Of a DNA stretch of 56,590 nucleotides, positions 36,110 to 44,700 are shown in pieces. This DNA comes from Rhodospirillaceae bacterium. Lineage in GTDB: Bacteria; Pseudomonadota; Alphaproteobacteria; Bin65. Every line of letters begins with the position of its first letter. Within the stretch, counting starts at the first letter, position 1. Position numbers and translations under genes: made by a program. The stretch covers positions 1 through 56,590 of the forward strand of contig WTGH01000062.1 in NCBI GenBank assembly GCA_011523655.1, written 5' to 3'. The notes under the pieces are model-generated. The model saw only the letters and a program-made list of their open reading frames with translations, did not search any database and was not told the DNA's origin.

Positions 36110-36598
36110 CTAGAGAAAATCCCGCAGCATGGCGACCAGCGGCGCGTCGGCGGGCGGCATGGGATAGTCGCCGAGGCGCATCGGCCGGACCCATTTTACC
36201 GCCTCATGCTCGCGCGGCGCGGGCTCGCCCAGCCATTTCCGGCAGATGTAGAGCGGCATGAACAGGTGGAAATCCGCGTAAGCATGGGAGGCGAAACTGA
36301 ACGGCGCCAGGCAGCTTGCCGATGTGTCGATGCCCAGCTCCTCGCGCACCTCCCGGATCAGGGCCGCTTCCGGCGTTTCGCCCGGCTCGACCTTGCCGCC
36401 CGGAAACTCCCACAGGCCGGCCATGTCCTTGCCCGCCGGCCGCTGTGCGATCAGGACCCGGTTGTCGATGTCGACCAGGGCGATGGCCGCAACGAACACG
36501 ACCGGGCGGCCCGGCGCTTCCGCCGGCCCCCCGCCTCCGCCGGGATCGCAGCCGGCCGGTACGGGAAACGCGGCGGCCCTAGCTTCGGTAGTCGGCAT
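36110..36598 (-). CDS. mutT: NUDIX hydrolase, MutT-type (8-oxo-dGTP diphosphatase)
   Basis: A 162-aa protein starting MPTTEARAAA. The Nudix box is complete: GGKVEPGETPEAALIREVREE followed by LGI. The preceding LIAQRPAGKDMAGLWEFPGG and later ASHAYADFHLFMPLYIC match MutT. It hydrolyses 8-oxo-dGTP and so prevents mutation. It overlaps the end of argJ by 20 bases, so translation is coupled; ArgJ followed by MutT is a common alphaproteobacterial order. Confidence 0.9.
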   Translation of the reverse strand: MPTTEARAAAFPVPAGCDPGGGGGPAEAPGRPVVFVAAIALVDIDNRVLIAQRPAGKDMAGLWEFPGGKVEPGETPEAALIREVREELGIDTSASCLAPFSFASHAYADFHLFMPLYICRKWLGEPAPREHEAVKWVRPMRLGDYPMPPADAPLVAMLRDFL

Positions 36599-37805
36599 TG
36601 ATGCTGATGTAGCCGTGAGTGAGATCGCAGGTCCACACGGTCGCCCTGCCCCGCCCGATGCCGATATCGACGTCGATATCGATCTCCGCGCCCTGCATAT
36701 GCCGGGCGACCGGCGTCTCGTCGTAGCCGGGCACGAGCTGGCCGTTTTCCGTGATGGTAACGCCGCCGATGGCGATCGACAGGCGGTCGCGGTCCGCTTT
36801 CTCGCCGGCCTTGCCGACCGCCATGACGATCCGGCCCCAGTTGGCGTCCTCGCCGGCGATCGCCGTCTTGACCAGGGGCGAGTTGGCGATGGTCAGACCG
36901 ATGCGCCGCGCCGCCCGGGCGGAGGCCGCCCCGCTCACGTTGACGGTCACGAATTTGCTCGCCCCCTCGCCGTCGCGCACGATCTGTTGCGCCAGGTCGA
37001 TCATGACCGAATCCAGCGCCCGCTCGAAATCCCGGACGGCCCGGAGGTCCGCGGGCGGCGCGTTGCCGGCGGCGCCGGTGGCGCACAGCAGCACGGTATC
37101 CGAGGTCGAGGTGTCGCCGTCGACCGTGATCGCGTTGAAGGAGCGGTCGTTCGACCGGGCCAGCAGTTTCTGGAGCAGGGGCGCCGGGATGTCGGCGTCG
37201 GTGAAGACGAAGCCCAGCATGGTCGCCATGTCCGGCGCGATCATGCCGCTGCCCTTGGCGAAGCCGGCGATGCTGACCGGCGTGCCGCCGATCGCGGTCT
37301 GCGCGCCGGCGCCCTTGGGGAAGGTGTCGGTCGTCATGATGGCTTCGGCCGCGTCCTGCCAGGCGCCGGCGCTCAGATGGCGCGCCAGTCCGGGCAGGCA
37401 ATCGCCGATATGGTCCGGCCCGACCGGCACGCCGATCACCCCGGTCGAGGCCAGGAACACCTCCCGCTCCGCGCAGCCGAACAGGGCGGCGGCAGCGCTG
37501 GCGGTCCGCTCGGCCGTCGTATCGCCCGCCTTGCCGGTGAAGGCGTTGGCGTTGCCGGAATTGCACACGATCGCGCGCGCCCGGCCGCCGGGCAGCGCCG
37601 CCCGGCACCAGTCGACCGGCGCCGACTGGCATTGCGAGCGGGTGAAGACCCCGGCAACGGTTGTGCCCGGCGCCATCTCGGCAAGCATGAGATCCTTTGC
37701 GCCGCTGCGTTTCAGGCCGCAGGCGCGGCCGGCGATCTGCACGCCGCCGACCGCCGGCAGGTCCGGAAACCGCTCCGGCGCGAGCGGCGATTTTTCAAGA
37801 GCCAT
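36579..37805 (-). CDS. argJ: Bifunctional glutamate N-acetyltransferase/ornithine acetyltransferase
   Basis: A 408-aa protein of full ArgJ length. The autocatalytic cleavage site is in KGSGMIAPDMATMLGFVF, with the nucleophilic threonine of ATMLGF. Other hallmarks are VFTRSQCQSAPV, CNSGNANAFTG, TTDTFPK, TSTSDTV and GEGASKFVTV, and the C-terminal YISINADYRS. It transfers the acetyl group from N-acetylornithine to glutamate in arginine synthesis. It lies between the parvulin gene and mutT. Confidence 0.96.
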   Translation of the reverse strand: MALEKSPLAPERFPDLPAVGGVQIAGRACGLKRSGAKDLMLAEMAPGTTVAGVFTRSQCQSAPVDWCRAALPGGRARAIVCNSGNANAFTGKAGDTTAERTASAAAALFGCAEREVFLASTGVIGVPVGPDHIGDCLPGLARHLSAGAWQDAAEAIMTTDTFPKGAGAQTAIGGTPVSIAGFAKGSGMIAPDMATMLGFVFTDADIPAPLLQKLLARSNDRSFNAITVDGDTSTSDTVLLCATGAAGNAPPADLRAVRDFERALDSVMIDLAQQIVRDGEGASKFVTVNVSGAASARAARRIGLTIANSPLVKTAIAGEDANWGRIVMAVGKAGEKADRDRLSIAIGGVTITENGQLVPGYDETPVARHMQGAEIDIDVDIGIGRGRATVWTCDLTHGYISINADYRS

Positions 37806-37905
37806 AATGCGATTTGCGGCCCGTCTCCGGTTGCGTTTCCCGGCCCGGCCGCACGCGAACGCGGCAGCGCCGGACGGCGCGGAGACGGTCTACGCCGATC
37901 CAGTC

Positions 37906-38808
37906 CTACTGTTTCTTGTCCTGCCCGTCTTCTTTCCGGGCCGGCGCCGCATCGTCAAGCGGCTTTCCGTCCGGGCCGAAACGGACGACGCTGGCCGATT
38001 TTTGCAGCCGTTCGATCTCCGCAACCGCCAGCTTCCGGCCCAGTTCCGCCTTGAGCTCGGCCCGCTTCGCCTCGAACGGCGGCGGCGGCTTGCGGCGGCG
38101 GTCTTCGAGCAGGATGACGTGCCAGCCGAACTGGGTCTTCACCGGAACGCCGGTATACGCGCCTTTCTTCAAGGCGAACGCGGCGTCGGCGAACGGCTTG
38201 ACCATCTGGCCCCTGGCGAACCAGCCGAGGTCGCCGCCGCCGGCCTTCGACGGGCCGATCGATGTCTTCCGGGCGAGCTCGGCAAACTTGCCGCCTTTCT
38301 CCAGGGCCTCGATGACCGCCATGGCCTCCTTCTTGGTCTTGACCAGAATATGCCGGGCCTTTGCTTCCTCCTCGCCGCGATGGTTGGCGGCGAATTCCTT
38401 GTAGGCCTTCGCCAGCTGGTCTTCGGTCACGGCCTTGTCGATATGGTCCTCCAGATAGGCCTGCTGCAGAACCCGGTCGGCCAGGGCGCGCAACCTGCGT
38501 TCGATGGGCGGGGACTTGTCCAGCCCGTCGGCCCGCGCCTTTGCGGCCAGAAGCTTGATCTGGATGACCTGCTCCAGCAGCGGCTGGTAGATACGGTCCA
38601 GGGGGATCTTCCTTATCTGCTCCGGCAGGTCGGCATGGAGCGCCCGCAGATCGGACAGCATCACCTTTTCGCCGTTGACGGTGGCGACGACCGGGTCCTT
38701 GGCCGGCGTCGTCGACTGTGCCTGCACAGGCGCACCGGATTGCACGGCAAGCGGCAAAGCCAATGCCAGCGCCGCGGCGGCGGCGCGCAGGGGAATGGCG
38801 GGGAACAT
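37906..38808 (-). CDS. Periplasmic peptidylprolyl isomerase, parvulin type
   Basis: A 300-aa protein with signal peptide (PLRAAAAALALALPLAVQS then APVQAQ). A SurA/PrsA-type N-terminal chaperone part is followed by a rotamase domain at about residues 150–250: ARHILVKTKKEAMAVIEAL, GGDLGWFARGQMVKPFADAAF and TQFGWHVILLEDRR. It folds or escorts exported proteins. The gene order parvulin–argJ–mutT is familiar in Rhodospirillales; secA is not in the window. Confidence 0.9.
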   Translation of the reverse strand: MFPAIPLRAAAAALALALPLAVQSGAPVQAQSTTPAKDPVVATVNGEKVMLSDLRALHADLPEQIRKIPLDRIYQPLLEQVIQIKLLAAKARADGLDKSPPIERRLRALADRVLQQAYLEDHIDKAVTEDQLAKAYKEFAANHRGEEEAKARHILVKTKKEAMAVIEALEKGGKFAELARKTSIGPSKAGGGDLGWFARGQMVKPFADAAFALKKGAYTGVPVKTQFGWHVILLEDRRRKPPPPFEAKRAELKAELGRKLAVAEIERLQKSASVVRFGPDGKPLDDAAPARKEDGQDKKQ

Positions 38809-38910
38809 TGCGGGGGATCTCCGGTATCGCGCGTTATGCGGGTGGTATCACCGATCCCCGCCCCGCGATAGCCGAAACCCTCCGGACGCCCCCGACACGG
38901 GAGCGTCGTG

Positions 38911-38940
38911 AAGTGTCATGAAATGTCATGAAATGTCATG
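38911..38940. repeat. Three-copy 10-bp tandem repeat at the end of the terminase-like gene
   Basis: AAGTGTCATG AAATGTCATG AAATGTCATG in exact register, containing the stop codon of the minus-strand gene at 38926–40050. It is AT-richer than its surroundings. It may reflect slippage; each unit contains TGTCATG and so could alter where the stop falls. Confidence 0.6.
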
Positions 38941-40050
38941 CGCCGCGCCGTTCGGCTTGCCGCCGCCGCCGCTTTCCGGGCGCGCCGCCGGGGCCGTCCT
39001 CCGGCTTCCCTTCCTCCGCCGGCCCGTCCTCCGGCTTCCCTTGCTCCGCGGGCCGTCCTTCGGCTTCCCTTCCTGCTCCCCTACCTGCTCAGGGCCGCCC
39101 TCCGCCGGGCCGTCCTCCGGGTTCCCGTCCTCATCCGGGTTGTCCTCATCCGGGCCGTCCCGCTCCGGGTCGTCCTGTTCCGACACGAACGGGTCCTCGT
39201 GGGGCGGGGCGTCCGGCCACGGATCGATCGGTTCGCAGCCGCCGCGCACATCGTTCATCCAGTTGGATTCGACGCCGTCGATATAGTCCTCGTCGTCGTC
39301 CCGGATGTCGGGCTCCTCGCCGAAACCGGGCTTCGGCCGCAGGGGAACGTCGCGGTCGATCGGCGGAAGGTCCCGGTCCGAGTCCGGCGCCGGGGCGGGC
39401 CGGTCGAGCAGCCGCCCGCGCTCCTCGATCTCGGCGCGCAGCCGTTCGGCCTCCGCCGCATCGGCCCCGGCGGCGTACGCTTCGCCGGATGTGTCCTGCC
39501 CGTTCGGCCGGGCTCCCTGGGCCGTGTGCCGGGCCGCGTGCCGGGCCAGCGCCCGCTCCGCCCGTTCGCGGCCCAGCTGCACCGCCTGGGCCAGCGGGCC
39601 GGGCGCCGCCATGCCCGCCGCCGCGGCGACCTCGCCGAACTCGTCCTCGTCCGGCACGGGCCAGAAGTCCGGGCGGTGGCCCTGGCCTTCGCGCGACACG
39701 CCCGACAACTCCGCCTGGAGCCGGACGACCCGCAGCATCAGCTGCGGCGCCTCGGCCGCCACCGCGGCCTGCCAGACCTGTTCGAGCCGGGCGAGCAGGA
39801 TCTGGACCTCGGCCCGCGCCGTCTGGCGCCACAGCAGCCGGATCTGGCGCACCCGCTCGACGATGTGGGACCGCTCCAGCAGGGCGTGGCCGGACTGGCG
39901 CGCCGAGCGCTCGGCATAGCCGGCCCGGCGCGCCGCCTCGGCGGCGTTGCCGCAGGCGACGAAATGGCGGCAGAACGCCTCCTGCCGGGTCGAGAGCAGG
40001 CCGAAACGCGGCATGATGCGGGGCTCGGGCAGGGGGAAGGAAACGGGCAT
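38926..40050 (-). CDS. Terminase small subunit-like protein with acidic repetitive tail
   Basis: A 374-aa protein starting MPVSFPLPEP, with GAGGAT 6 bases upstream. Residues 18–80 (LSTRQEAFCRHFVACGN, AAEAARRAGYAERSARQSG, LLERSHIVERVR) closely follow the HTH of phage terminase small subunits. The rest is not terminase-like. A middle region rich in alanine/arginine/glutamate is followed by a tail (about 290–374) of short proline/acid/glycine repeats such as PDEDNPDEDGNPEDGP, then a basic KGSRRTGRRRKGSRR part. No other phage gene is near. It may be a domesticated DNA-binding protein. The antisense reading frame is also long but is a GC artefact. Confidence 0.6.
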   Translation of the reverse strand: MPVSFPLPEPRIMPRFGLLSTRQEAFCRHFVACGNAAEAARRAGYAERSARQSGHALLERSHIVERVRQIRLLWRQTARAEVQILLARLEQVWQAAVAAEAPQLMLRVVRLQAELSGVSREGQGHRPDFWPVPDEDEFGEVAAAAGMAAPGPLAQAVQLGRERAERALARHAARHTAQGARPNGQDTSGEAYAAGADAAEAERLRAEIEERGRLLDRPAPAPDSDRDLPPIDRDVPLRPKPGFGEEPDIRDDDEDYIDGVESNWMNDVRGGCEPIDPWPDAPPHEDPFVSEQDDPERDGPDEDNPDEDGNPEDGPAEGGPEQVGEQEGKPKDGPRSKGSRRTGRRRKGSRRTAPAARPESGGGGKPNGAAHDIS

Positions 40051-40089
40051 GGGGCTATCCTCATTGTTCGCTTTATGTTCCTGATCGCT

Positions 40090-40117
40090 AATATAGGAAA
40101 CAATGTGAGAATGGCAA
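40090..40117 (-). promoter_or_regulatory. Putative promoter of the terminase-like gene
   Basis: On the minus strand TTGCCA (40112–40117), a 16-base spacer and TATATT (40090–40095) lie about 40 bases upstream of the ATG at 40050, within an AT-rich island. The pattern fits sigma70. The remaining part of this 379-base gap is the repeat described next. Confidence 0.5.
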
Positions 40118-40172
40118 GTGTTTTTCTTGATGTTTTCCTAGCCACCCTTTCGGCCGCGTAAACCCCCATCCG

Positions 40173-40360
40173 TCATTTCGACCGAGCGCCTCCCCCCATC
40201 CGTCATATCGACCGGAGCCCCGGCCCCCGGCCGGGGCGGAGTGGAGATATCTTTCACGCGCGATACCAGGACCGTAGCGCCGAAGCTGAAAGATTTCTCC
40301 ACTCGCTTCGCTCGGTCGAAATGACGGAGTGAGGGTCCGGCGCCGCTCCAGTCGAAATGA
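40173..40360. repeat. Nested inverted repeat cluster, left copy
   Basis: Four half-sites: TCATTTCGACCG (40173–40184) and TCATATCGACCG (40203–40214) read forward; CGGTCGAAATGA (40313–40324) and CAGTCGAAATGA (40349–40360) read reverse. Inside is a second inverted pair, GTGGAGATATCTTTCA against TGAAAGATTTCTCCAC. The core at 40255–40300 differs at only two of 46 bases from that at 40790–40835. Together with the right copy it brackets the GIY-YIG gene. Confidence 0.85.
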
Positions 40361-40429
40361 CGGGAGGGTAAAGTATGGATGGGCCGATAGTCGATTGACC
40401 GGCTTTAATGTACCATTTATGTTCTATCA

Positions 40430-40717
40430 ATGCGATACGGTCACGTCTATATCCTCGGCAGCCTGAGCCATACGCTTTATGTCGGCGTAACGAGCGACCT
40501 CGCCCGGCGGATGCACGAACACCGCAGCGGCTCGATCGAAGGGTTTACGTCGAGATACAACATCTCGAAGCTGTTGTGGTGCGAGCCGCACGAGCGAATC
40601 GTGGAAGCCATCGCCCGGGAAAAGCAGATCAAGCGCTGGCGGCGCGCCAAGAAGATCGCCCTGATCGAACGCGACAATCCCGGTTTCCGGGACCTGTGGC
40701 CGGACATGAACCGCTGA
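40430..40717 (+). CDS. GIY-YIG nuclease, single-domain URI family
   Basis: A 95-aa protein starting MRYGHVYILGS, in full family length. The GIY and YIG strands are HVYILGS and LYVGVTSDL. The catalytic arginine lies in ARRMHEHRSG, and the metal-binding glutamate in EAIAREKQIKRWRRAKK. The typical end NPGFRDLW is present. It cuts DNA through a single-domain fold. The gene is alone on the + strand, 69 bases after one repeat cluster and 9 bases before another of the same structure. This suggests a mobile or self-maintaining unit. No clear ribosome site is visible upstream of the ATG. Confidence 0.88.
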   Translation: MRYGHVYILGSLSHTLYVGVTSDLARRMHEHRSGSIEGFTSRYNISKLLWCEPHERIVEAIAREKQIKRWRRAKKIALIERDNPGFRDLWPDMNR

Positions 40718-40726
40718 CCCGGCCGA

Positions 40727-40922
40727 TCGTTTCGACCGAACTCCCCCCACCCGTCATTTCGACCGAGCGAAGCGAGTGGAGAAATCTTCCACGCGCGGTA
40801 CCAGGACCGTAGCGCCGAAGCGGAAAGATTTCTCCGTTCCGCCCCGGACTTGTCCGGGGCTCCAGTCGAAATGACGGGGAATGACGGGGAGGGGGCGGTC
40901 GTCGCTGCTCCGGTCGAAATGA
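40727..40922. repeat. Nested inverted repeat cluster, right copy
   Basis: Same order as the left copy. Forward half-sites TCGTTTCGACCG (40727–40738) and TCATTTCGACCG (40754–40765) are followed by the shared 46-base core (40790–40835), then reverse half-sites CAGTCGAAATGA (40863–40874) and CGGTCGAAATGA (40911–40922). Both copies have a C-run (CCCCCCA) between the two forward sites. It lies between the GIY-YIG gene and the hepT stop. Confidence 0.85.
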
Positions 40923-40944
40923 CGGGGGAGCGAAACGCCGCGCG

Positions 40945-41349
40945 CTATGGCCGTTGCCGCACGCGGGCGGCGATGTCCGCGAACCAAGCGGCCAGCGTGT
41001 CGCGATGTTCCGGCAGCCGCGCGAAAGTTGCCGCTGCCACCTCTTCCCTATACATGTGGCTTGTCAGATTCCGGTCCTGGGCGGCCTGCAAGCGCGCCTC
41101 GGCTGCGTCTTCGTCACCGATGCCGACTTCCCGGCAGGCCCGGATCACGGCACCCGGCGATCCCGCCTCGACCTGTTCCATGACCGCCAAGTAGCGCTGC
41201 GCCGCCTTCCAGACGGCTTCGAAAGTGAATTCGAAGCGCTTGATCGCCGCGTCTCGCTCGACGTCCGTCGGCGCTTCGATCGCCAGAATTTCGCCGAACC
41301 GCGCCAGGGCCGATTCGGCATCGTGCAGCCGCCGGGTCAGCCGCTCCAC
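40945..41349 (-). CDS. hepT: HepT-like HEPN RNase toxin of a type VII toxin–antitoxin pair
   Basis: A 134-aa helical protein of the HI0074/HepT (nucleotidyltransferase substrate-binding) family. The HEPN active-site motif Rx4HxY is intact as RNLTSHMY around residues 93–100. FEFTFEAVWKAAQRYL is the conserved helix. The start ATG lies inside the 3' end of mntA (13-base overlap). By knowledge of the family it is an RNase toxin neutralised by AMPylation of the tyrosine by MntA. Its stop lies 22 bases from the repeat cluster. Confidence 0.88.
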   Translation of the reverse strand: MERLTRRLHDAESALARFGEILAIEAPTDVERDAAIKRFEFTFEAVWKAAQRYLAVMEQVEAGSPGAVIRACREVGIGDEDAAEARLQAAQDRNLTSHMYREEVAAATFARLPEHRDTLAAWFADIAARVRQRP

Positions 41350-41678
41350 AGAATGCCCTTCCGCCGGACGGTTTCGGCAAATTCGGCATCCGCATCGGAC
41401 AGGTCCACGACATGGACGGTGCGCGGCACAGTGCTGAGTTCCAGCGTCTCGTGGAGGTCCAGGATGAAACCCGCCGGCAGGGGCGCGGCCGGATCGATCG
41501 CGACGTCGATGTCGCTGTAGACCCGTTCCGTCCGGTCGGCGAACGATCCGTAGAGCCAGACCCGCGCCTCCCGGCCGCCCAGCGCATCCAGCACAATGGT
41601 GCGTACGGCGTCGAGCCGCGCGCGGCGCCCTTCCTCGGCGCGCGTGTCTTCCGGCTTCAGGGGTGCGGCGACGGTCAT
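41337..41678 (-). CDS. mntA: MntA-like minimal nucleotidyltransferase antitoxin
   Basis: A 113-aa protein with the minimal nucleotidyltransferase signature GSx10DxD, here GSFADRTERVYSDIDVAID around residues 44–62. It starts MTVAAPLKPED. The fold and small size match MNT antitoxins that add AMP to the HepT tyrosine. It is 40 bases downstream of the oxoprolinase stop on the same strand, so it could be read from that operon as well as from its own promoter. Confidence 0.88.
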   Translation of the reverse strand: MTVAAPLKPEDTRAEEGRRARLDAVRTIVLDALGGREARVWLYGSFADRTERVYSDIDVAIDPAAPLPAGFILDLHETLELSTVPRTVHVVDLSDADAEFAETVRRKGILWSG

Positions 41679-41718
41679 GGCCGGAATCTATGCCCGCACC
41701 CGCCGCTCGGCAATCGCC

Positions 41719-44700
41719 CTATTCCGCCGCCTCGCGCATCGCTTCCGGTTTGCCGTAGCCGCCGCCGCCGGGCGTTTCGACCACGAACACATCGCCGGGG
41801 CCGACCTGGCACTTGTCGGTGCCGGTCATGGCGACGGTGCTGCCGTCGGCGCGCTCGACCCAGTTGCGGCCCTTCGCGCCCGGTCCGCCGCCGGCCGCAC
41901 CGAAGGGGGCGTAGATGCGGCGCGAGGCCAGGATGGCGACCGTCATGTCCTCCAGGAAGCGCAGCCGGCGCACCGAGCCGTCGCCGCCGCGCCAGCGCCC
42001 CGCGCCGCCCGAGCCGTGGCGCAGGCGGAAATCCTCCAGCAGCACCGGGAAGCGCCATTCCAGCACTTCGGGGTCGGTCAGCCGCGCGTTGGTCATGTGG
42101 GTCTGCACGGCGCTCGCCCCGTCATGGCCCTCGCCCGCCCCCATGCCGCCGGCGACGGTCTCGTAATACTGGTGCCGGTCGTTGCCGAAGGTGACATTGT
42201 TCATGGTCGATTGGGCCGAGCCGAGCACGCCCATGGCGCCGTAGAGCGCGTTGGTGACGATCTGCGAGGTCTCGACGTTGCCGGCGACCACGGCGGCCGG
42301 ATATTGCGGCTTGAGCATCGAGCCGTCGGGGATGACGATGTTGAGCGGCTTGAGCACGCCCTCGTTCATCGGGATGTCCTCGTCGACCAGGGTGCGGAAG
42401 ACGTAGAGCACGGCGGCGCGGCAGACCGCCGAGGGCGCGTTGAAATTGTTCGGCAGCTGGGCCGAGGTGCCGGTGAAATCGATATCCGCGGTGCGCCGCT
42501 CCCGGTCGACCCGGATGGCGACGCGGATCTCGCCGCCGGCGTCGATCGGGTTCGTGAATGCGCCGTCGGACAGCCGGTCGAGCACCCGGCGGACCTGCTC
42601 CTCGGCATTGTCCTGGACATGGCCCATATAGGCGTGGACGACGTCGAGCCCGAACTGGCCGATCATGCGGCCGATTTCCTGCACGCCTTTCTCGTTGGCG
42701 GCGATCTGGGCCTTGAGGTCGGCAATATTCTGGTCCGGGTTGCGCGCCGGGTAGCGCGCGCCGGTGAGCAGGGCGCGGGTCTCCGCCTCCAGGAAGCGGC
42801 CGTCCTTCACCAGCAGGGCGTTGTCGAACAGCACGCCCTCTTCCTCGACGACGCGGGAATCCGGCGGCATGGAGCCGGGCGTGATGCCGCCGATATCGGC
42901 GTGATGGCCGCGCGAGCCGACAAAGAACAGAATGGTCTGTCTGTTTTCCGCGAAGACCGGCGTGATAACGGTGACGTCCGGCAAATGGGTGCCGCCGGCA
43001 TAAGGCGCGTTGAGAACGTAGACCTCGCCCGGCCGCATGGTGCCGGCGCGGCGGCGGACGATCGCGCGCACGCTCTCGCTCATACTGCCGAGATGGACCG
43101 GCATGTGCGGCGCGTTGGCGATGAGGTCGCCGGCCGGGCCGAAGATGGCGCAGGAAAAATCCAGCCGTTCCTTGATGTTGACCGAGTAGCTGGTGTTCTC
43201 CAGCACCGAGCCCATCTGCTCGGCGACCGACATGAACAGGTTGTTGAACACCTCCAGCATCACCGGATCGGCCTGCGTGCCGACCGCCACGCCGCGGTCG
43301 AGCGCCACGACCCGTTCGAGCACCAGGTGGTTGCGGTCGGTCACCGTGGCGGCCCAGCCGGGCTCGACGACGGTGGTCGCGGTCGCTTCCCGGATGATGG
43401 CAGGGCCGGCGATGCGGTCGCCGGGCTGTAGCCGGTCGCGGTCGAAAATGGCGGATTCGTGCGATTCTCCACCGGAAAAGAAGCGCGCCCGGTCGATAGC
43501 GGCCGGCGCGGCGCCGCTCCTGCGCGCAACCACGGCGTCCTCGACCCGGTCGGTCGCGCCGACCGCCTCGACGGAGACCGCCTCCACGACCAGCGGCTTT
43601 TCCGGCACCGTGAAGCCGTAGCGCTGGCGATGGGCGTCCTCGAAGGCGGCGACCGTTTCCTCGAGCGTCCCGGCCGCCACGACGATCGCCGCATCGGTGC
43701 CGTCGTAGCGGATATGGGCGCGGCGGTGGACCGCGATATTTTCAGCAGAAACATTTTGATCGGAAATTTCCGATACTGCCGAATTGGCGAGCCTGTCCAG
43801 GGTGGCGTCCAGTTCGCCGACCAGGCCGGCGTCCAGCACCGCCTCCACGGCGGTCTCGCGCAGCGCGCGGACATCGGCGAGCCCCATGCCGTAGGCCGAC
43901 AGGACGCCGGCGAAGGGATGGATGAAGACCCGGGTGACGCCCAGCGTATCGGCGATCGGGCAGGCATGCTGGCCGGCCGCGCCGCCGAAGCAGGCGAGCG
44001 TGTATTCGGTGACGTCGTAGCCGCGCTGGATCGAGATTTCCTTGATCGCGTTGGCCATGTTCTCGACCGCGATGGTGAGGAAGCCCTCGGCGACCTGCTC
44101 GGGCGTCCGCCGGTCGCCGGTCGCCCGCTCGATCTCCTGCGCCAGCGCGGCGAAACGCCGGACGACGACCTCCCGGTCGAGCGGCAGGTCGCCGCCCGGC
44201 CCGAACACGGCGGGGAAATGATCCGGCTGGATCTTGCCCAGCATGACGTTGGCGTCGGTCACGGTGAGCGGCCCGCCGCGGCGGTAGCAGGCCGGCCCCG
44301 GATCGGCCCCGGCGCTGTCGGGCCCGACGCGGTATTTCGCGCCGTCGAAATGCAGGATGGAACCGCCGCCGGCCGCAACGGTGTGGATCTGCATCATCGG
44401 CGCGCGCATCCGCACGCCGGCGACCAGCGTCTCGAAGGCGCGCTCGTACTCGCCGGCATAGTGGGACACGTCGGTCGAGGTGCCGCCCATGTCGAAGCCG
44501 ATCAGCCTGTCGAAGCCGGCCATTTCCGCCGTGCGCACCGCCCCGACGGTGCCGCCGGCCGGGCCGGAGAGGATCGAATCCTTGCCCTGGAAGCGGCGCG
44601 CGTCGGTCAGCCCGCCGTTGGACTGCATGAACATCAACGCGGTATCGCCGATCTCCGCAGCGACCCGGTCGACATAGCGGCGCAGGATCGGCGACAGGTA

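Noticed and set aside
38990..39180. Possible CRISPR or array of short repeats
   Set aside because: The repeats (for example CCGTCCTCCGGCTTCC) are irregular, unspaced and coding for the acidic/proline tail of the terminase-like protein.
38928..40016. Plus-strand open frame of 362 codons opposite the terminase-like gene
   Set aside because: Very rich in R, P, G and A, no motif, no ribosome site; the minus strand has HTH homology and a promoter.
38926..40050. Prophage at the terminase-like gene
   Set aside because: No other phage structural, lysis or integrase gene is within the surrounding 10 kb.
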